This document shows positions 15,144 to 23,596 of a stretch of DNA of 45,009 nt, piece after piece (the stretch's first letter is position 1; each line of letters opens with the position of its first letter). The translations under genes and the position numbers were made by a program. The stretch is from the NCBI GenBank assembly GCA_026709935.1, contig JAPOSC010000077.1, positions 1 to 45,009 of the forward strand, written 5' to 3'. The notes beneath the pieces are model-generated. The model was given only the letters and a program-made list of their open reading frames with translations, did no database searches and was not told where the DNA came from. The stretch comes from Thiotrichales bacterium (lineage in GTDB: Bacteria; Pseudomonadota; Gammaproteobacteria; HK1).

Positions 15144-16892
15144 ATGACCCCGATGATCGCCGTCGAGGGGCTGAGCCGGCGGTTCGGCCCCCTTCTCGCC
15201 GTGGACGGCATCTCGCTCACCGTGGACCGGGGCGAAGTGCTCGGCATTCTCGGACCGAACGGTTCCGGCAAGTCGACCACAATGAAGATGATCACGGGGT
15301 TCCTCGCCCCGAGCGCGGGCCGCGTCGAGGTCTGCGGTATCGACGTCGCGGTCGCTCCGGTCGCCGCGCAGCGCCGACTCGGCTACCTGCCGGAAGGAGC
15401 GCCCGCTTACGGCGACATTACCACCGCTGCCTACCTCCGGTTCATCGCCGACGTTCGCCGGTTGTTCGGCGCCGCGGGCCGGCGGGCGATCGGGGAGGTC
15501 GTCGAGCGGACCCATATCGCTCCCGTCCTGCACCAGCCGATCGAGACGCTTTCCAAGGGATTCAAGCGGCGCGTCGGCCTCGCTCAGGCCCTGCTGCACG
15601 ACCCGGATGTGCTCATCCTCGACGAGCCGACCGACGGGCTGGATCCCAACCAGAAGTTCGAGGTCCGCTCGCTCATCCGAGAGATGTCCCGCGACAAGGC
15701 GATCGTCATCTCGACCCATATCCTCGAGGAAGTGGAGACGGTCTGCACCCGCGCCCTGATCATTGCCGACGGGCGGATCGTCGCGGACGGGACGCCCGAG
15801 TATTTCGAGCGGAGATCCCGGCTGTTCAATGCCGTGTCGCTTTCTCTTCCCCGCGAGCGGGCGGCGCCGATTCGAACGGAGCTGGAGGCATTGCCGGGCG
15901 TCTCGACGGTGGAGGAGGGTAGTGACGGCAGCGCGGCCCGGGAGCTGACCGTCGTGCCCACGGACGGTGGAGAGATTTTGTCGGTGATTGCGGCAACGGC
16001 TCGGGAACGCGAATGGCCGGTGGAGCGGCTTCGTCCGTGCCGGGGACTCATGGACGAGGTGTTTCGCAGCCTGACGGCCGACGCGGATCGCCGGGACCCG
16101 GCGCCGTTTCGCCCGGCGACTCGCGCACCTCCGCCCGCCCCGCGTCCTGTGGACGCCCTGCGCGATGTCCTGACCATCTGCCGGCGCGAGCTGACCGGGT
16201 ATCTATCGACTCCCATCGCCTACGTGTTCGTCGTCGTGTTCCTGACCTTCGCCGGAGCGCTGACGTTCTTCCTCGGAAACTTCCTCGACCGCGGCCAGGC
16301 GTCCCTCGACGGATTCTTTCAGTTCCATCCCTGGCTGTACCTGTTTCTCGTTCCCGCCATCGCCATGCGACTGTGGGCGGAAGAGCGCAAGAGCGGCTCC
16401 ATCGAGCTTCTGCTGACCCTTCCGGTGACGACCTTCAGCACGGTGCTCGGCAAGTTCGCCGCCGCCTGGATCGTTGTGGGTGCGGGCCTCGCGCTGACCT
16501 CGACGTTCTGGCTCACGGTCAACTACCTGGGTTCGCCCGACAACGGCGCCATCGCCGTCGGGTATGCCGGCAGCTTCATCATGGCCGGGGGCTATCTCGC
16601 GATCAGCGCCTTTGTCTCCGCGCTGACGAAGAATCAGGTCATCGCGTTCATCGTTGCCGCCGCGCTGTGCTTCGCGTTCACGGCGAGCGGACTCGGGGTG
16701 GTGCTCGAGTTCTTCTCGGGCTGGGCGCCCGCTCCCGTGTTGGACACTGTCGCCAACTTGAGCTTTCTCGGTCACTTCCGGGACATCTCGCGCGGCGTCG
16801 TCGATGTGCGGGACGCCGTGTTCTTCGGCTCCACCATCGTGTTCTTCCTGTTTGCCAACATCGTTGCCGTCGAGCTTCGGAAGAATGTCTGA
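15144..16892 (+). CDS. Fused ABC-2 ATPase and permease (GldA-GldF-like)
   Basis: A 582-residue protein carrying in one chain what is usually two genes. Residues about 5-300 are a NosF/GldA-type ATPase: Walker A GPNGSGKS (37-44), signature LSKGFKRR in place of LSGGQ, Walker B LILDEP with Asp160-Glu161. Residues about 337-582 are an ABC-2 permease with six or so hydrophobic segments, starting LTICRRELTGYLSTPIAYVF and containing WAEERKSGSIELLLTLPV, the hallmark of GldF/NosY-like permeases. Downstream are GldG- and DUF4340-type genes, the standard partners. In Bacteroidota the homologues support gliding; in Pseudomonadota the substrate is unknown. The ATG at 15144 precedes homology by only a few residues. 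The linker at about 300-336 is rich in Pro and Ala. Confidence 0.9.
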   Translation: MTPMIAVEGLSRRFGPLLAVDGISLTVDRGEVLGILGPNGSGKSTTMKMITGFLAPSAGRVEVCGIDVAVAPVAAQRRLGYLPEGAPAYGDITTAAYLRFIADVRRLFGAAGRRAIGEVVERTHIAPVLHQPIETLSKGFKRRVGLAQALLHDPDVLILDEPTDGLDPNQKFEVRSLIREMSRDKAIVISTHILEEVETVCTRALIIADGRIVADGTPEYFERRSRLFNAVSLSLPRERAAPIRTELEALPGVSTVEEGSDGSAARELTVVPTDGGEILSVIAATAREREWPVERLRPCRGLMDEVFRSLTADADRRDPAPFRPATRAPPPAPRPVDALRDVLTICRRELTGYLSTPIAYVFVVVFLTFAGALTFFLGNFLDRGQASLDGFFQFHPWLYLFLVPAIAMRLWAEERKSGSIELLLTLPVTTFSTVLGKFAAAWIVVGAGLALTSTFWLTVNYLGSPDNGAIAVGYAGSFIMAGGYLAISAFVSALTKNQVIAFIVAAALCFAFTASGLGVVLEFFSGWAPAPVLDTVANLSFLGHFRDISRGVVDVRDAVFFGSTIVFFLFANIVAVELRKNV

Positions 16893-16956
16893 AAGCCGTC
16901 CATGGTCAGGACACCTGCCCCCGCTGTTGCGCAAGGAACAACTGGCGGGCTACGAG

Positions 16957-16979
16957 AAATCGACGAGTTGTCGATTTTT
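16957..16979 (+). terminator. Intrinsic terminator-like hairpin between gldAF and gldG
   Basis: An 8-bp perfect stem, AAATCGAC (16957-16964) and GTCGATTT (16970-16977), with loop GAGTT, runs directly into T residues on the plus strand (five in a row at 16975-16979). It sits 65 bp after the permease stop and 58 bp before the gldG-like start, inside an apparent operon, so it would act as an internal attenuator lowering gldG expression. Confidence 0.6.
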
Positions 16980-17036
16980 CCATGCAGTCATGCCGCAGAG
17001 AGTGTCTGAACGCGGCGACCCGAGCGCAGCGGACCG

Positions 17037-18992
17037 ATGACGGGAATGAGCATCAACTCACTGGCCGGGTTGTCGCTCGCGGCGATCCTGTATGTCGCGG
17101 TCAACACCCTGTTCAACGTGTCCGCGCCGCAGGTCCGGCTGGACGTGACGGAGCACGGCCTCTTCACGCTCTCGGACGGGACGCTGGCGACCCTTGCGCG
17201 GATCGACGAGCCGGTTGAACTGCACTTCTTCCTCTCCGGTCATCTCGGGCGCGAGGTGCCGGCATACGCATCCCACGGGCTTCGGGTACGGGAGCTCCTG
17301 GCCGAGGTCGCCGCCGCTTCCGACGGCAAGGTGATCCTTCATGAGTACGACCCCCGGCCGTTCAGCCGCGGCGAGGCGCTGGCGGTATCGTTCGGCGTCC
17401 AGGGCGTTCCCGTCGAGAGTGGGGGCGAGCTGGCGTACTTCGGGCTCGCCGGTATGAACTCGGTCGATGAGGTCGAGACCGTGCCGTTCTTCCAGCCGGA
17501 GCGGGAGATGTTCCTGGAGTACGACATCGCCCGGATGATCCACGCACTGTCGGATCCCGAACCCACTGTCGTCGGCGTCATGGGCTCGCTGCCGGTCATG
17601 GGCGACATGCACGCTCAGGCGCAGGGCGGCGTACTGGTTCCCTGGGCCATCGTCCGGCATCTGAAGGCCGGCTTTGACACCCTCCATCTGCCGGAGTCCA
17701 TCGACGATCTGCCGGCATCGGTCGACGTGATGATGGTCGTCCATCCGCGGGCGATGAGCGATCGGGCGATCTACCTGCTGGAGCAGTTCCTGTTTCGGGG
17801 TGGCCGGGCGCTGCTTTTCGTGGACCCCAGGGCCGAATCGGACACGTCGGTTGGACCGGATGCGGCCTCGTCGTCGACCAGCGGCCTCGGTCCGCTGCTG
17901 CGGAAATGGGGCATCGAGATTCCGGACCGTCGGCTCGTCGGCGACCGCTCGATGGCGCTCACGATCAACGCGGGCACCGCGGCTCGGCCGGTACCCGCCG
18001 AGTTTCTCGTGTGGCTCGGCGCATCCGCCGAGCACCTGGCGCCGGACGACCCGGTGACCGCGCGGTTGCCGGCGCTGAATCTGGCGAGCGCCGGCATCAT
18101 TCGTCGGTCCGAAGGCTCGCCGCTTGCCCTGGAGCCGTTGATTGTCTCCAGCCTGGACTCCGGTCCGATCGATGTCGATGCGGTGCGCGGTCTGCGGCCC
18201 GATGTTCTCGGGCTGCTGGATCGCTTCCAGCCCGACGACGATACCTACGTTCTCGGCGCCCGATTGACGGGCAAGGTTGCCACTGCGTTCCCCGATGGCC
18301 CGCCGCCACGCACCGTCCCGAAGACGGCGACCGCGCCTGCGGCGAATCCGGATCCGCCGCAGCTCATGAGGTCCGAGCGTCCCATCAACGTCATCCTCGT
18401 CGCCGACGCGGATCTGCTCCAGGATCGGTTCTGGCTGCGCACGCGCCAGTTCTTCGGGCGCGAGGTCGAGGAAGCGATCGCCGGCAACGCCGACTTCGTT
18501 GTCAACGCGCTGGGCAATCTTGCCGGGAGCGATGCGTTGCTGAAGCTGCGGTCGCGAGGTGTTTCGCAGCGACCCTTCGAGAGGATCCGGTCCATCGAGC
18601 GCGACGCGGAGAGCCGACTCCGGGACAAGGAGCGCGAGCTTCAGGACAAGCTTCGGGAGACGCAGGAGAAGATCGCCGGACTGGAGGGGGTGCGGGCGAC
18701 CGAGGATGCCCTGACCGGCGAACGAAGCGTCGTCGTGTCCCTGACCGCGTCGCAGCGGGCAGAGGTCGAGACGCTTCGGGGGCAGATGCTTTCGATTCGC
18801 AGGCAGCTTCACGCGGTTCGGCGGGGCCTCCGAGAAGAGGTGGAGGGTCTCGAAGCATGGCTTCATTTCGCGAATATCGGCCTCGTTCCGATTGCCCTTT
18901 CCATCGTGGCCATCATCGTCGGCCTGGTCCGCGTCGCGCAGCGTCGCTACTACCACCTGAATGCCTTGAGCGCCCGAGATCTTCATCGTTGA
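17037..18992 (+). CDS. GldG-family ABC transporter auxiliary protein
   Basis: A 651-residue protein of the ABC_transp_aux/GldG type. An N-terminal membrane helix (about residues 8-28) is followed by the classical opening RLDVTEHGLFTLSDGTLATL and by a large periplasmic region that contains the GldG-type block VVGVMGSLPVMGD and FRGGRALLFVDPRAE. A basic and acidic coiled-coil-like stretch at about 520-600 (ERDAESRLRDKERELQDKL, then a second helix) leads to a C-terminal membrane helix near residues 617-637. It is the second gene of the ABC-2 module, after a hairpin. GldG proteins are thought to work with the ABC permease at the periplasmic face. The start could equally be the ATG three codons later. 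Confidence 0.88.
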   Translation: MTGMSINSLAGLSLAAILYVAVNTLFNVSAPQVRLDVTEHGLFTLSDGTLATLARIDEPVELHFFLSGHLGREVPAYASHGLRVRELLAEVAAASDGKVILHEYDPRPFSRGEALAVSFGVQGVPVESGGELAYFGLAGMNSVDEVETVPFFQPEREMFLEYDIARMIHALSDPEPTVVGVMGSLPVMGDMHAQAQGGVLVPWAIVRHLKAGFDTLHLPESIDDLPASVDVMMVVHPRAMSDRAIYLLEQFLFRGGRALLFVDPRAESDTSVGPDAASSSTSGLGPLLRKWGIEIPDRRLVGDRSMALTINAGTAARPVPAEFLVWLGASAEHLAPDDPVTARLPALNLASAGIIRRSEGSPLALEPLIVSSLDSGPIDVDAVRGLRPDVLGLLDRFQPDDDTYVLGARLTGKVATAFPDGPPPRTVPKTATAPAANPDPPQLMRSERPINVILVADADLLQDRFWLRTRQFFGREVEEAIAGNADFVVNALGNLAGSDALLKLRSRGVSQRPFERIRSIERDAESRLRDKERELQDKLRETQEKIAGLEGVRATEDALTGERSVVVSLTASQRAEVETLRGQMLSIRRQLHAVRRGLREEVEGLEAWLHFANIGLVPIALSIVAIIVGLVRVAQRRYYHLNALSARDLHR

Positions 18993-19145
18993 GCCAAGTT
19001 CCCGAAAATGGTTTTCCGCATGGAAGTACGAAGCCGTCACGGGGACGAGGCACCCATGGGCCCGCGCCAGGAAAGACCGCCGGGCCCGCCTTGCCGGTTG
19101 AAGGCGTAGCCTCCCCAAGTCTGCGCGAGTGCGCCGTAGGCTGAC

Positions 19146-20216
19146 ATGCCGACCCGTGGCCTCCTCGTTCTGGCCGCCGTCACCGCGGCTACGGTGGTCG
19201 CGAGCTGGATTGCCGTCGACGCGCGGTACCGGGAGACGGTCCTGGAAGCCAGGGGAGGTGAGCCCGTGTTTCCCGAGCTTCGCGACCATATCGGCCGCAT
19301 CGCCGAAATCGGGATCGGGTGGGCGGGGGGCGGGTTTGCCCTTGAGCGTCGTGGCGATGGCTGGGCCAACACGGGTCTGGGTGGCTATCCGGCGAGGACG
19401 GAGATGATTGAGGCGGTTCTCTCCGACATTGTCGGCCTCCGCTATCTCGAACCGAAAACAGCGAGAGCCGCGCTCTATCCGAGGCTCGCTGTCGAGGACC
19501 CGGAACCGGGTGCCGGATCGACCCGGCTGACGCTCAGGGATGAAGACGGCGACATTCTCGCCGATCTCATCGTCGGCAAGGCCGGAGTGCGTACCACAGG
19601 CGCGGACAGGGCGAGCGTCTACATGCGCCTCCCGGGCCGCGAACGCGCCTGGCTGGCCGAAGGCACGCTCGACATCCACCGCGGCGCGGGTGACTGGTCG
19701 GATCGCGTGATCGTGGACATCGACGTGCGCTCGGTCCGTTCCCTGACCGTCCGGCATGCGGACGGGGAGGTGGTCGATCTCCACCGGGCCGGACCCGACG
19801 ATCGGAAGCTGACACTGCGGAACCTGCCGGCGGGCGCAGCGGTGGCGCACCAGCATCACATCGACTACATGGCGGGACTGCTGGCGGGATTGTCGTTTGA
19901 TGATGCGCGGGCCGGCGGGCCTTCGGCCCCGGCGGTCACCTCCGGATTCGAAGCCACCGTCGAGACCTTCGATCATCTGCGCGTCACGCTTCGTACCGGC
20001 CGTCCGGCCGACGACGGATCGCTCTGGGCCGCGGTCGATGCCGGCCTCGCGGACGCTGCCGGAGCATCCGATCACGCGCGGGCGGAAGCGTCCCGCATCG
20101 CCTCGGAGCTCGACGGTTGGCTCGTCAAGCTCCCGCGCCGGATTTCCGACCGACTCGATATCCGGTTGCACGACATCATCAGGACCGGTTCAACCGGGGC
20201 GGGACGGGAATCCTGA
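19146..20216 (+). CDS. DUF4340 family periplasmic protein
   Basis: A 356-residue protein with a single N-terminal membrane anchor (LLVLAAVTAATVVASWIAVDA), then a soluble domain. The repeated short beta units typical of DUF4340 are present, e.g. RIAEIGIGWAGGGFALERRGDGW, the YLEPKTAR segment, and VRSLTVRHADGE. DUF4340 proteins are encoded beside GldG-like proteins in ABC-2 modules, and this gene follows gldG after 153 bp. The function of the family is not established; a role in assembling or gating the transporter is inference. Nothing unusual is seen in length. Confidence 0.82.
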   Translation: MPTRGLLVLAAVTAATVVASWIAVDARYRETVLEARGGEPVFPELRDHIGRIAEIGIGWAGGGFALERRGDGWANTGLGGYPARTEMIEAVLSDIVGLRYLEPKTARAALYPRLAVEDPEPGAGSTRLTLRDEDGDILADLIVGKAGVRTTGADRASVYMRLPGRERAWLAEGTLDIHRGAGDWSDRVIVDIDVRSVRSLTVRHADGEVVDLHRAGPDDRKLTLRNLPAGAAVAHQHHIDYMAGLLAGLSFDDARAGGPSAPAVTSGFEATVETFDHLRVTLRTGRPADDGSLWAAVDAGLADAAGASDHARAEASRIASELDGWLVKLPRRISDRLDIRLHDIIRTGSTGAGRES

Positions 20217-20473
20217 TGGGCACCATCCACTCCGCCGGCTGTTCATTCGTCTGCGGTCATGTTCAGACCAGTGGGCGTTGCCGCAACCGACAGGCGGTGA
20301 GGGTGAGCAGTGACTCCTGACGATGTGTCTCGCGAATCGACGAGCCATGTACCGAAACCCCACGACTCTCCTCGGCGTCGTGGACTCCACACCGGTCGCG
20401 GTCTCGTCGCTGGTGTACGCTCTCCGAAACCGGTACGACCGGCCGTGAAGATTCCCGTCACCCAGAGCCTGCA

Positions 20474-21763
20474 ATGGAAAGCATCCTCCTTCTGACGGTT
20501 CTCGTCGTCCTCATCCTCCTGGGAGCGCCGGTCGGCTTCACGCTGATCCTGCTGCCGACTGTCTACATCCTGATCACGGGCGCGGCGCCTCTCATCCTCA
20601 TCCCGGGACAGATGTTCAGCGCCATCGACTTCGTACCGCTGACCGCGATCCCGTTCTTCATGCTGACCGGCGAGCTGATGACCAGCGCGACGATTACCGA
20701 TCGCCTCGTCAACCTCAGCCAGAAGATCATCGGCCGGATGCGCGGCAGCATGGCGCAGGCGAACGTGCTGGTCAGCATGTTCTTCGCCGGGATGAACGGA
20801 TCGGTGGTGGCTGATGCGGCGACCGTCGGCTCCCTGACCATTCCGGCGATGAAGCGCGCCGGTTACCCGGCCGCGTTTTCCGCCGGCATCACCGCTGTCA
20901 GCTCGACCATCGGCGGCATCATTCCGCCCAGCATCATGATGATCGTGCTCGCCAATGCGAGCGAGATCTCGGTCGGAGCGCTGTTCGCCGGGGGGATCAT
21001 CCCCGGCATCCTGGTGGGCGCGCTGCTGATGGTGATCAACCATTTCATCGCCGTGAAGAACAACTTCGAGCGCAGCGAAGAACCATTCAGCCTTCGGGCG
21101 GTCGGCGATGCGGGCATCAAGGCTTCGTTCGCGCTCCTTATTCCCGTGGTGCTGGTGGGTGCGGTCGTCGGTGGGGTGGCCAGCGTCGTGGAGGCCGGTG
21201 CGCTGACCGCGGTCATCGCGCTGGTCGTGGGACTCTTCGTGTACCGCACCATCACCTGGACCAACTGCAAGGGCGCGTTCGTGCGCGCGTTCAGGAACAG
21301 CGCGACGGTTTTCATCATCATCGCGGCCGCGGGGCCGTTCAGTTGGCTGCTGACCTCGCTCGGGGCGATCACGGAGCTGGAGGAGTGGCTCCTCGGCTAC
21401 ACCCACAATCCGATCCTCTTCGCGCTCGTGCTCTGCATCTTCATCTACCTGCTCGGCATGGTCATGGACTCGGCCGCCAACATCATCGTGGTCGGTCCCG
21501 TGATCGTCGAGGTCATGGTCAAGGCCGGTTACCCGGACGTGCAGGCTGCACTGGTCTGCGTGGTTGGATTCCTGATCGGGGCGGTGACGCCGCCCCTTGG
21601 CGTTGCCTACTTCACCGGCGCGGCGATCGCCAAGGCGCGGCTCGAGAGCGTCGCGGTCGCGATGCTGCCTTACATCGTCGCCCTGTTCTTCCTGCTGTTC
21701 CTGCTGGTGCTGGTGCCCGATATCACGATGTGGCTGCCGGGCGTGCTGGGCTTCACGGGGTAG
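20474..21763 (+). CDS. TRAP transporter large permease, DctM family
   Basis: A 429-residue polytopic membrane protein with about a dozen hydrophobic segments. The DctM hallmarks are visible: ILLTVLVVLILLGAPVGFTL at the start, FFAGMNGSVVADAATVGSLTIPAMKRAGYP and GGIIPPSIMMIVL in the first half, and LGMVMDSAANIIVVGPV and GAVTPPLGVAYFTGAAIAK in the second. It forms the ion-driven transport path of a TRAP system. Its natural partners are the DctP gene 5.7 kb upstream and the DctQ gene 21 bp downstream. The gene order M then Q is reversed from the usual P-Q-M. Confidence 0.95.
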   Translation: MESILLLTVLVVLILLGAPVGFTLILLPTVYILITGAAPLILIPGQMFSAIDFVPLTAIPFFMLTGELMTSATITDRLVNLSQKIIGRMRGSMAQANVLVSMFFAGMNGSVVADAATVGSLTIPAMKRAGYPAAFSAGITAVSSTIGGIIPPSIMMIVLANASEISVGALFAGGIIPGILVGALLMVINHFIAVKNNFERSEEPFSLRAVGDAGIKASFALLIPVVLVGAVVGGVASVVEAGALTAVIALVVGLFVYRTITWTNCKGAFVRAFRNSATVFIIIAAAGPFSWLLTSLGAITELEEWLLGYTHNPILFALVLCIFIYLLGMVMDSAANIIVVGPVIVEVMVKAGYPDVQAALVCVVGFLIGAVTPPLGVAYFTGAAIAKARLESVAVAMLPYIVALFFLLFLLVLVPDITMWLPGVLGFTG

Positions 21764-21784
21764 GCGGGGAGTCTGGCGGGAACG

Positions 21785-22345
21785 ATGATCAGATTCCTCC
21801 TCGCGCTGGATTTGTGGGTGCGGAAGCTCCTCTCCGCGTTCTGCGTCTTCATGCTGGCCATGATGGTGGTCTTCACCGTCTACACCATCGTCATGCGCTA
21901 CGTGTTCCACGACCCGCCCATGTGGGGCGACCTGCTGACCAGCCTGAGCAACATCTGGTTCGTCTTCATCGCCCTGTCCCTCACAGTACGCGACAAGGAG
22001 CAGATCGCGCTCAATCTGATCTACTCCCGTCTGCCGCGTGCGTTCGGTTTCGTCCTGCAGCAGTTCTGGACGGGGGTCATCCTGTTGCTGGGCGTGGTGA
22101 TCGCTGTCTACGGCTGGGAGGCGGTATCCAGAATGGGCGGCAAGTACTGGGAGATGTGGTACTTCGCCTGGGAGGACGGCTGGTTCGTGTTCAAGCCCAA
22201 CTACATGCCGAAGAAGTACGCGATGATGATCCTGCCCATCTCCGGCACCCTGATCGTCCTCGCCGCCATCGTCGCCATCATCGAGGATGTGGTGCGCTTC
22301 CGGCGCGGCACCTTCGTGGTCGCCGGCAGCGGGGCCGGAGAGTAG
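21785..22345 (+). CDS. TRAP transporter small permease, DctQ family
   Basis: A 186-residue protein with four hydrophobic segments, as DctQ proteins have. It contains the conserved TIVMRYVFHDPPMWGDLLT block and the SLTVRDKEQIALNLIYSRLPR segment that follow helix 1 and helix 2 in the family. It sits 21 bp behind dctM with the spacing of a cotranscribed gene. The C-terminal half carries WEMWYFAWEDGWFVFKPNYMPKK, a hydrophilic, aromatic-rich loop before the last helix. With DctM it forms the membrane complex. Confidence 0.92.
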   Translation: MIRFLLALDLWVRKLLSAFCVFMLAMMVVFTVYTIVMRYVFHDPPMWGDLLTSLSNIWFVFIALSLTVRDKEQIALNLIYSRLPRAFGFVLQQFWTGVILLLGVVIAVYGWEAVSRMGGKYWEMWYFAWEDGWFVFKPNYMPKKYAMMILPISGTLIVLAAIVAIIEDVVRFRRGTFVVAGSGAGE

Positions 22346-22475
22346 TACCAGAGGGGGATGGGTGCGGCGTGCGGTTGGCGGGGCGCCCCAGGCTTCGGCC
22401 GGAATCATTTTTCCGTTCCGACCCGTCGCGGTGAAGGCGCCATGGAAATCCTGCCCTGACGGCAGCGGCTCGCGA

Positions 22476-22512
22476 GAGTGGTGCCACCGGAGTGGTGCCA
22501 CCGGAGTGGCGG
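22476..22512. repeat. 14-bp tandem repeat upstream of the SDR gene
   Basis: GAGTGGTGCCACCG occurs at 22476-22489 and 22490-22503, and a third unit begins at 22504 but diverges after about 8 bases. It lies within the leader of the SDR gene and would alter leader length if copies were gained or lost. The function is unknown. Confidence 0.7.
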
Positions 22513-22539
22513 TGCTGTCCGAGCTCATTGGAGGAGGCG

Positions 22540-23313
22540 TTGACCCGACGATTGACATTCGACCTCGGCGGTCGCACCGCGCTGGTGACCGGGGCGTCGA
22601 GCGGTCTCGGCTGGCACTTTGCCCGCACGCTGGCTGCGCACGGGGCGGCGGTGGCGCTGGCGGCGCGGCGCATCGAGCGGCTCGAAGCCCTCGCGGGCGA
22701 GATCCGCGATGCCGGCGGCGTCGCGCACCCGGTGTGCATGGACGTGACCGACGCGGGCAGCGTCGCGGCCGGGCTCGACGCGGTGCAGGATGCGCTCGGG
22801 GTGCCGGACGTCCTGGTGAACAACTCCGGCATCGCGCGTCCGGCCCCCACCCTCGACATCACCGAGGAGGACTGGGCCGGGGTGGTCGGCACCAACCTCG
22901 AAGGGGCATGGCGGGTGGCACAGGGCACGGCGCGGCGCATGGTCGATGCCGGACGCCCGGGCGTCATCATCAATATCCTGTCCATCATCGCGTTCGGGGT
23001 CGCGCGCGGGCTCGGGTCCTACGCGGCGTCGAAGGCGGGGCTGCTGCAGCTCACCCGGACCATGGCGATGGAACTCGCCCGCCACCAGGTGCGGGTGAAC
23101 GCGATCGCGCCGGGCTACGTGCTGACGGAGATGAACCGCGCGTTCTTCGCAAGCGAGGCGGGCGAGGCGATGAAGAAGCGCATCCCCCAGCGCCGCATCG
23201 GCGACCCGTCCGAGCTCGACGGGGCGCTGCTCCTGCTTGCGAGCGACGCATCGTCCTACATGACCGGCTCGACCATCGTGGTCGATGGCGGGCATCTCGC
23301 GACGGGGCTCTGA
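22540..23313 (+). CDS. Short-chain dehydrogenase/reductase (classical SDR)
   Basis: A 257-residue Rossmann-fold oxidoreductase. The dinucleotide motif TGASSGLG is at residues 17-24; catalytic Ser148, Tyr161 and Lys165 sit in NILSIIAFG and SYAASKAG, with NNSG where most SDRs have NNAG. The C-terminal YMTGSTIVVDGGHLATGL closes the fold in the usual way. No ATG is suitably placed; I chose TTG 22540, behind GGAGG at 22533-22537, although the 2-nt spacing is short. A second TTG at 22552 is an alternative. It follows the TRAP genes and may process the imported compound; alcohol or hydroxy-acid substrates are guesses. Confidence 0.88.
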   Translation: MTRRLTFDLGGRTALVTGASSGLGWHFARTLAAHGAAVALAARRIERLEALAGEIRDAGGVAHPVCMDVTDAGSVAAGLDAVQDALGVPDVLVNNSGIARPAPTLDITEEDWAGVVGTNLEGAWRVAQGTARRMVDAGRPGVIINILSIIAFGVARGLGSYAASKAGLLQLTRTMAMELARHQVRVNAIAPGYVLTEMNRAFFASEAGEAMKKRIPQRRIGDPSELDGALLLLASDASSYMTGSTIVVDGGHLATGL

Positions 23314-23379
23314 GCGCTTTCAAGCCTGCGCGGTTCACCCGGGTCGGGGTCAGGACGCTCTTTTCACTTTCCTCCGGCT

Positions 23380-23499
23380 CTCAGAGCCTCAGAGCCTTGG
23401 AACCTCAGAGCCTCAGAGCCTCAGAGCCTTGGAACCTCAGAGCCTCAGAGCCTCGGAACCTCGGAGCCTCAGAGCCTCGGAACCTCGGAACCTCGGAGC
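23380..23499. repeat. 8-bp tandem repeat array, 15 units
   Basis: Fifteen units of 8 bp run without interruption from 23380 to 23499. Four variants occur: CTCAGAGC, CTTGGAAC, CTCGGAAC and CTCGGAGC. The array lies in the convergent spacer between the SDR gene and hemW. An 8-bp period gives no long frame. It is likely prone to slippage and strain variation. Confidence 0.9.
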
Positions 23500-23596
23500 G
23501 AGCCGGAGCGGGCTGTTCCGGCTGACGGCGTGGTGAGGGGGGCATGTCGAGAAAAGCCGGTCAGATCGGTGGAAATGGGTGGTTGCTCGTGGACGC

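Noticed and set aside
15144..20216. Gliding motility machinery
   Set aside because: Only GldA/F/G-like transporter parts are present; none of the Gld/Spr motor or adhesin genes are seen, and these modules are common in non-gliding bacteria.
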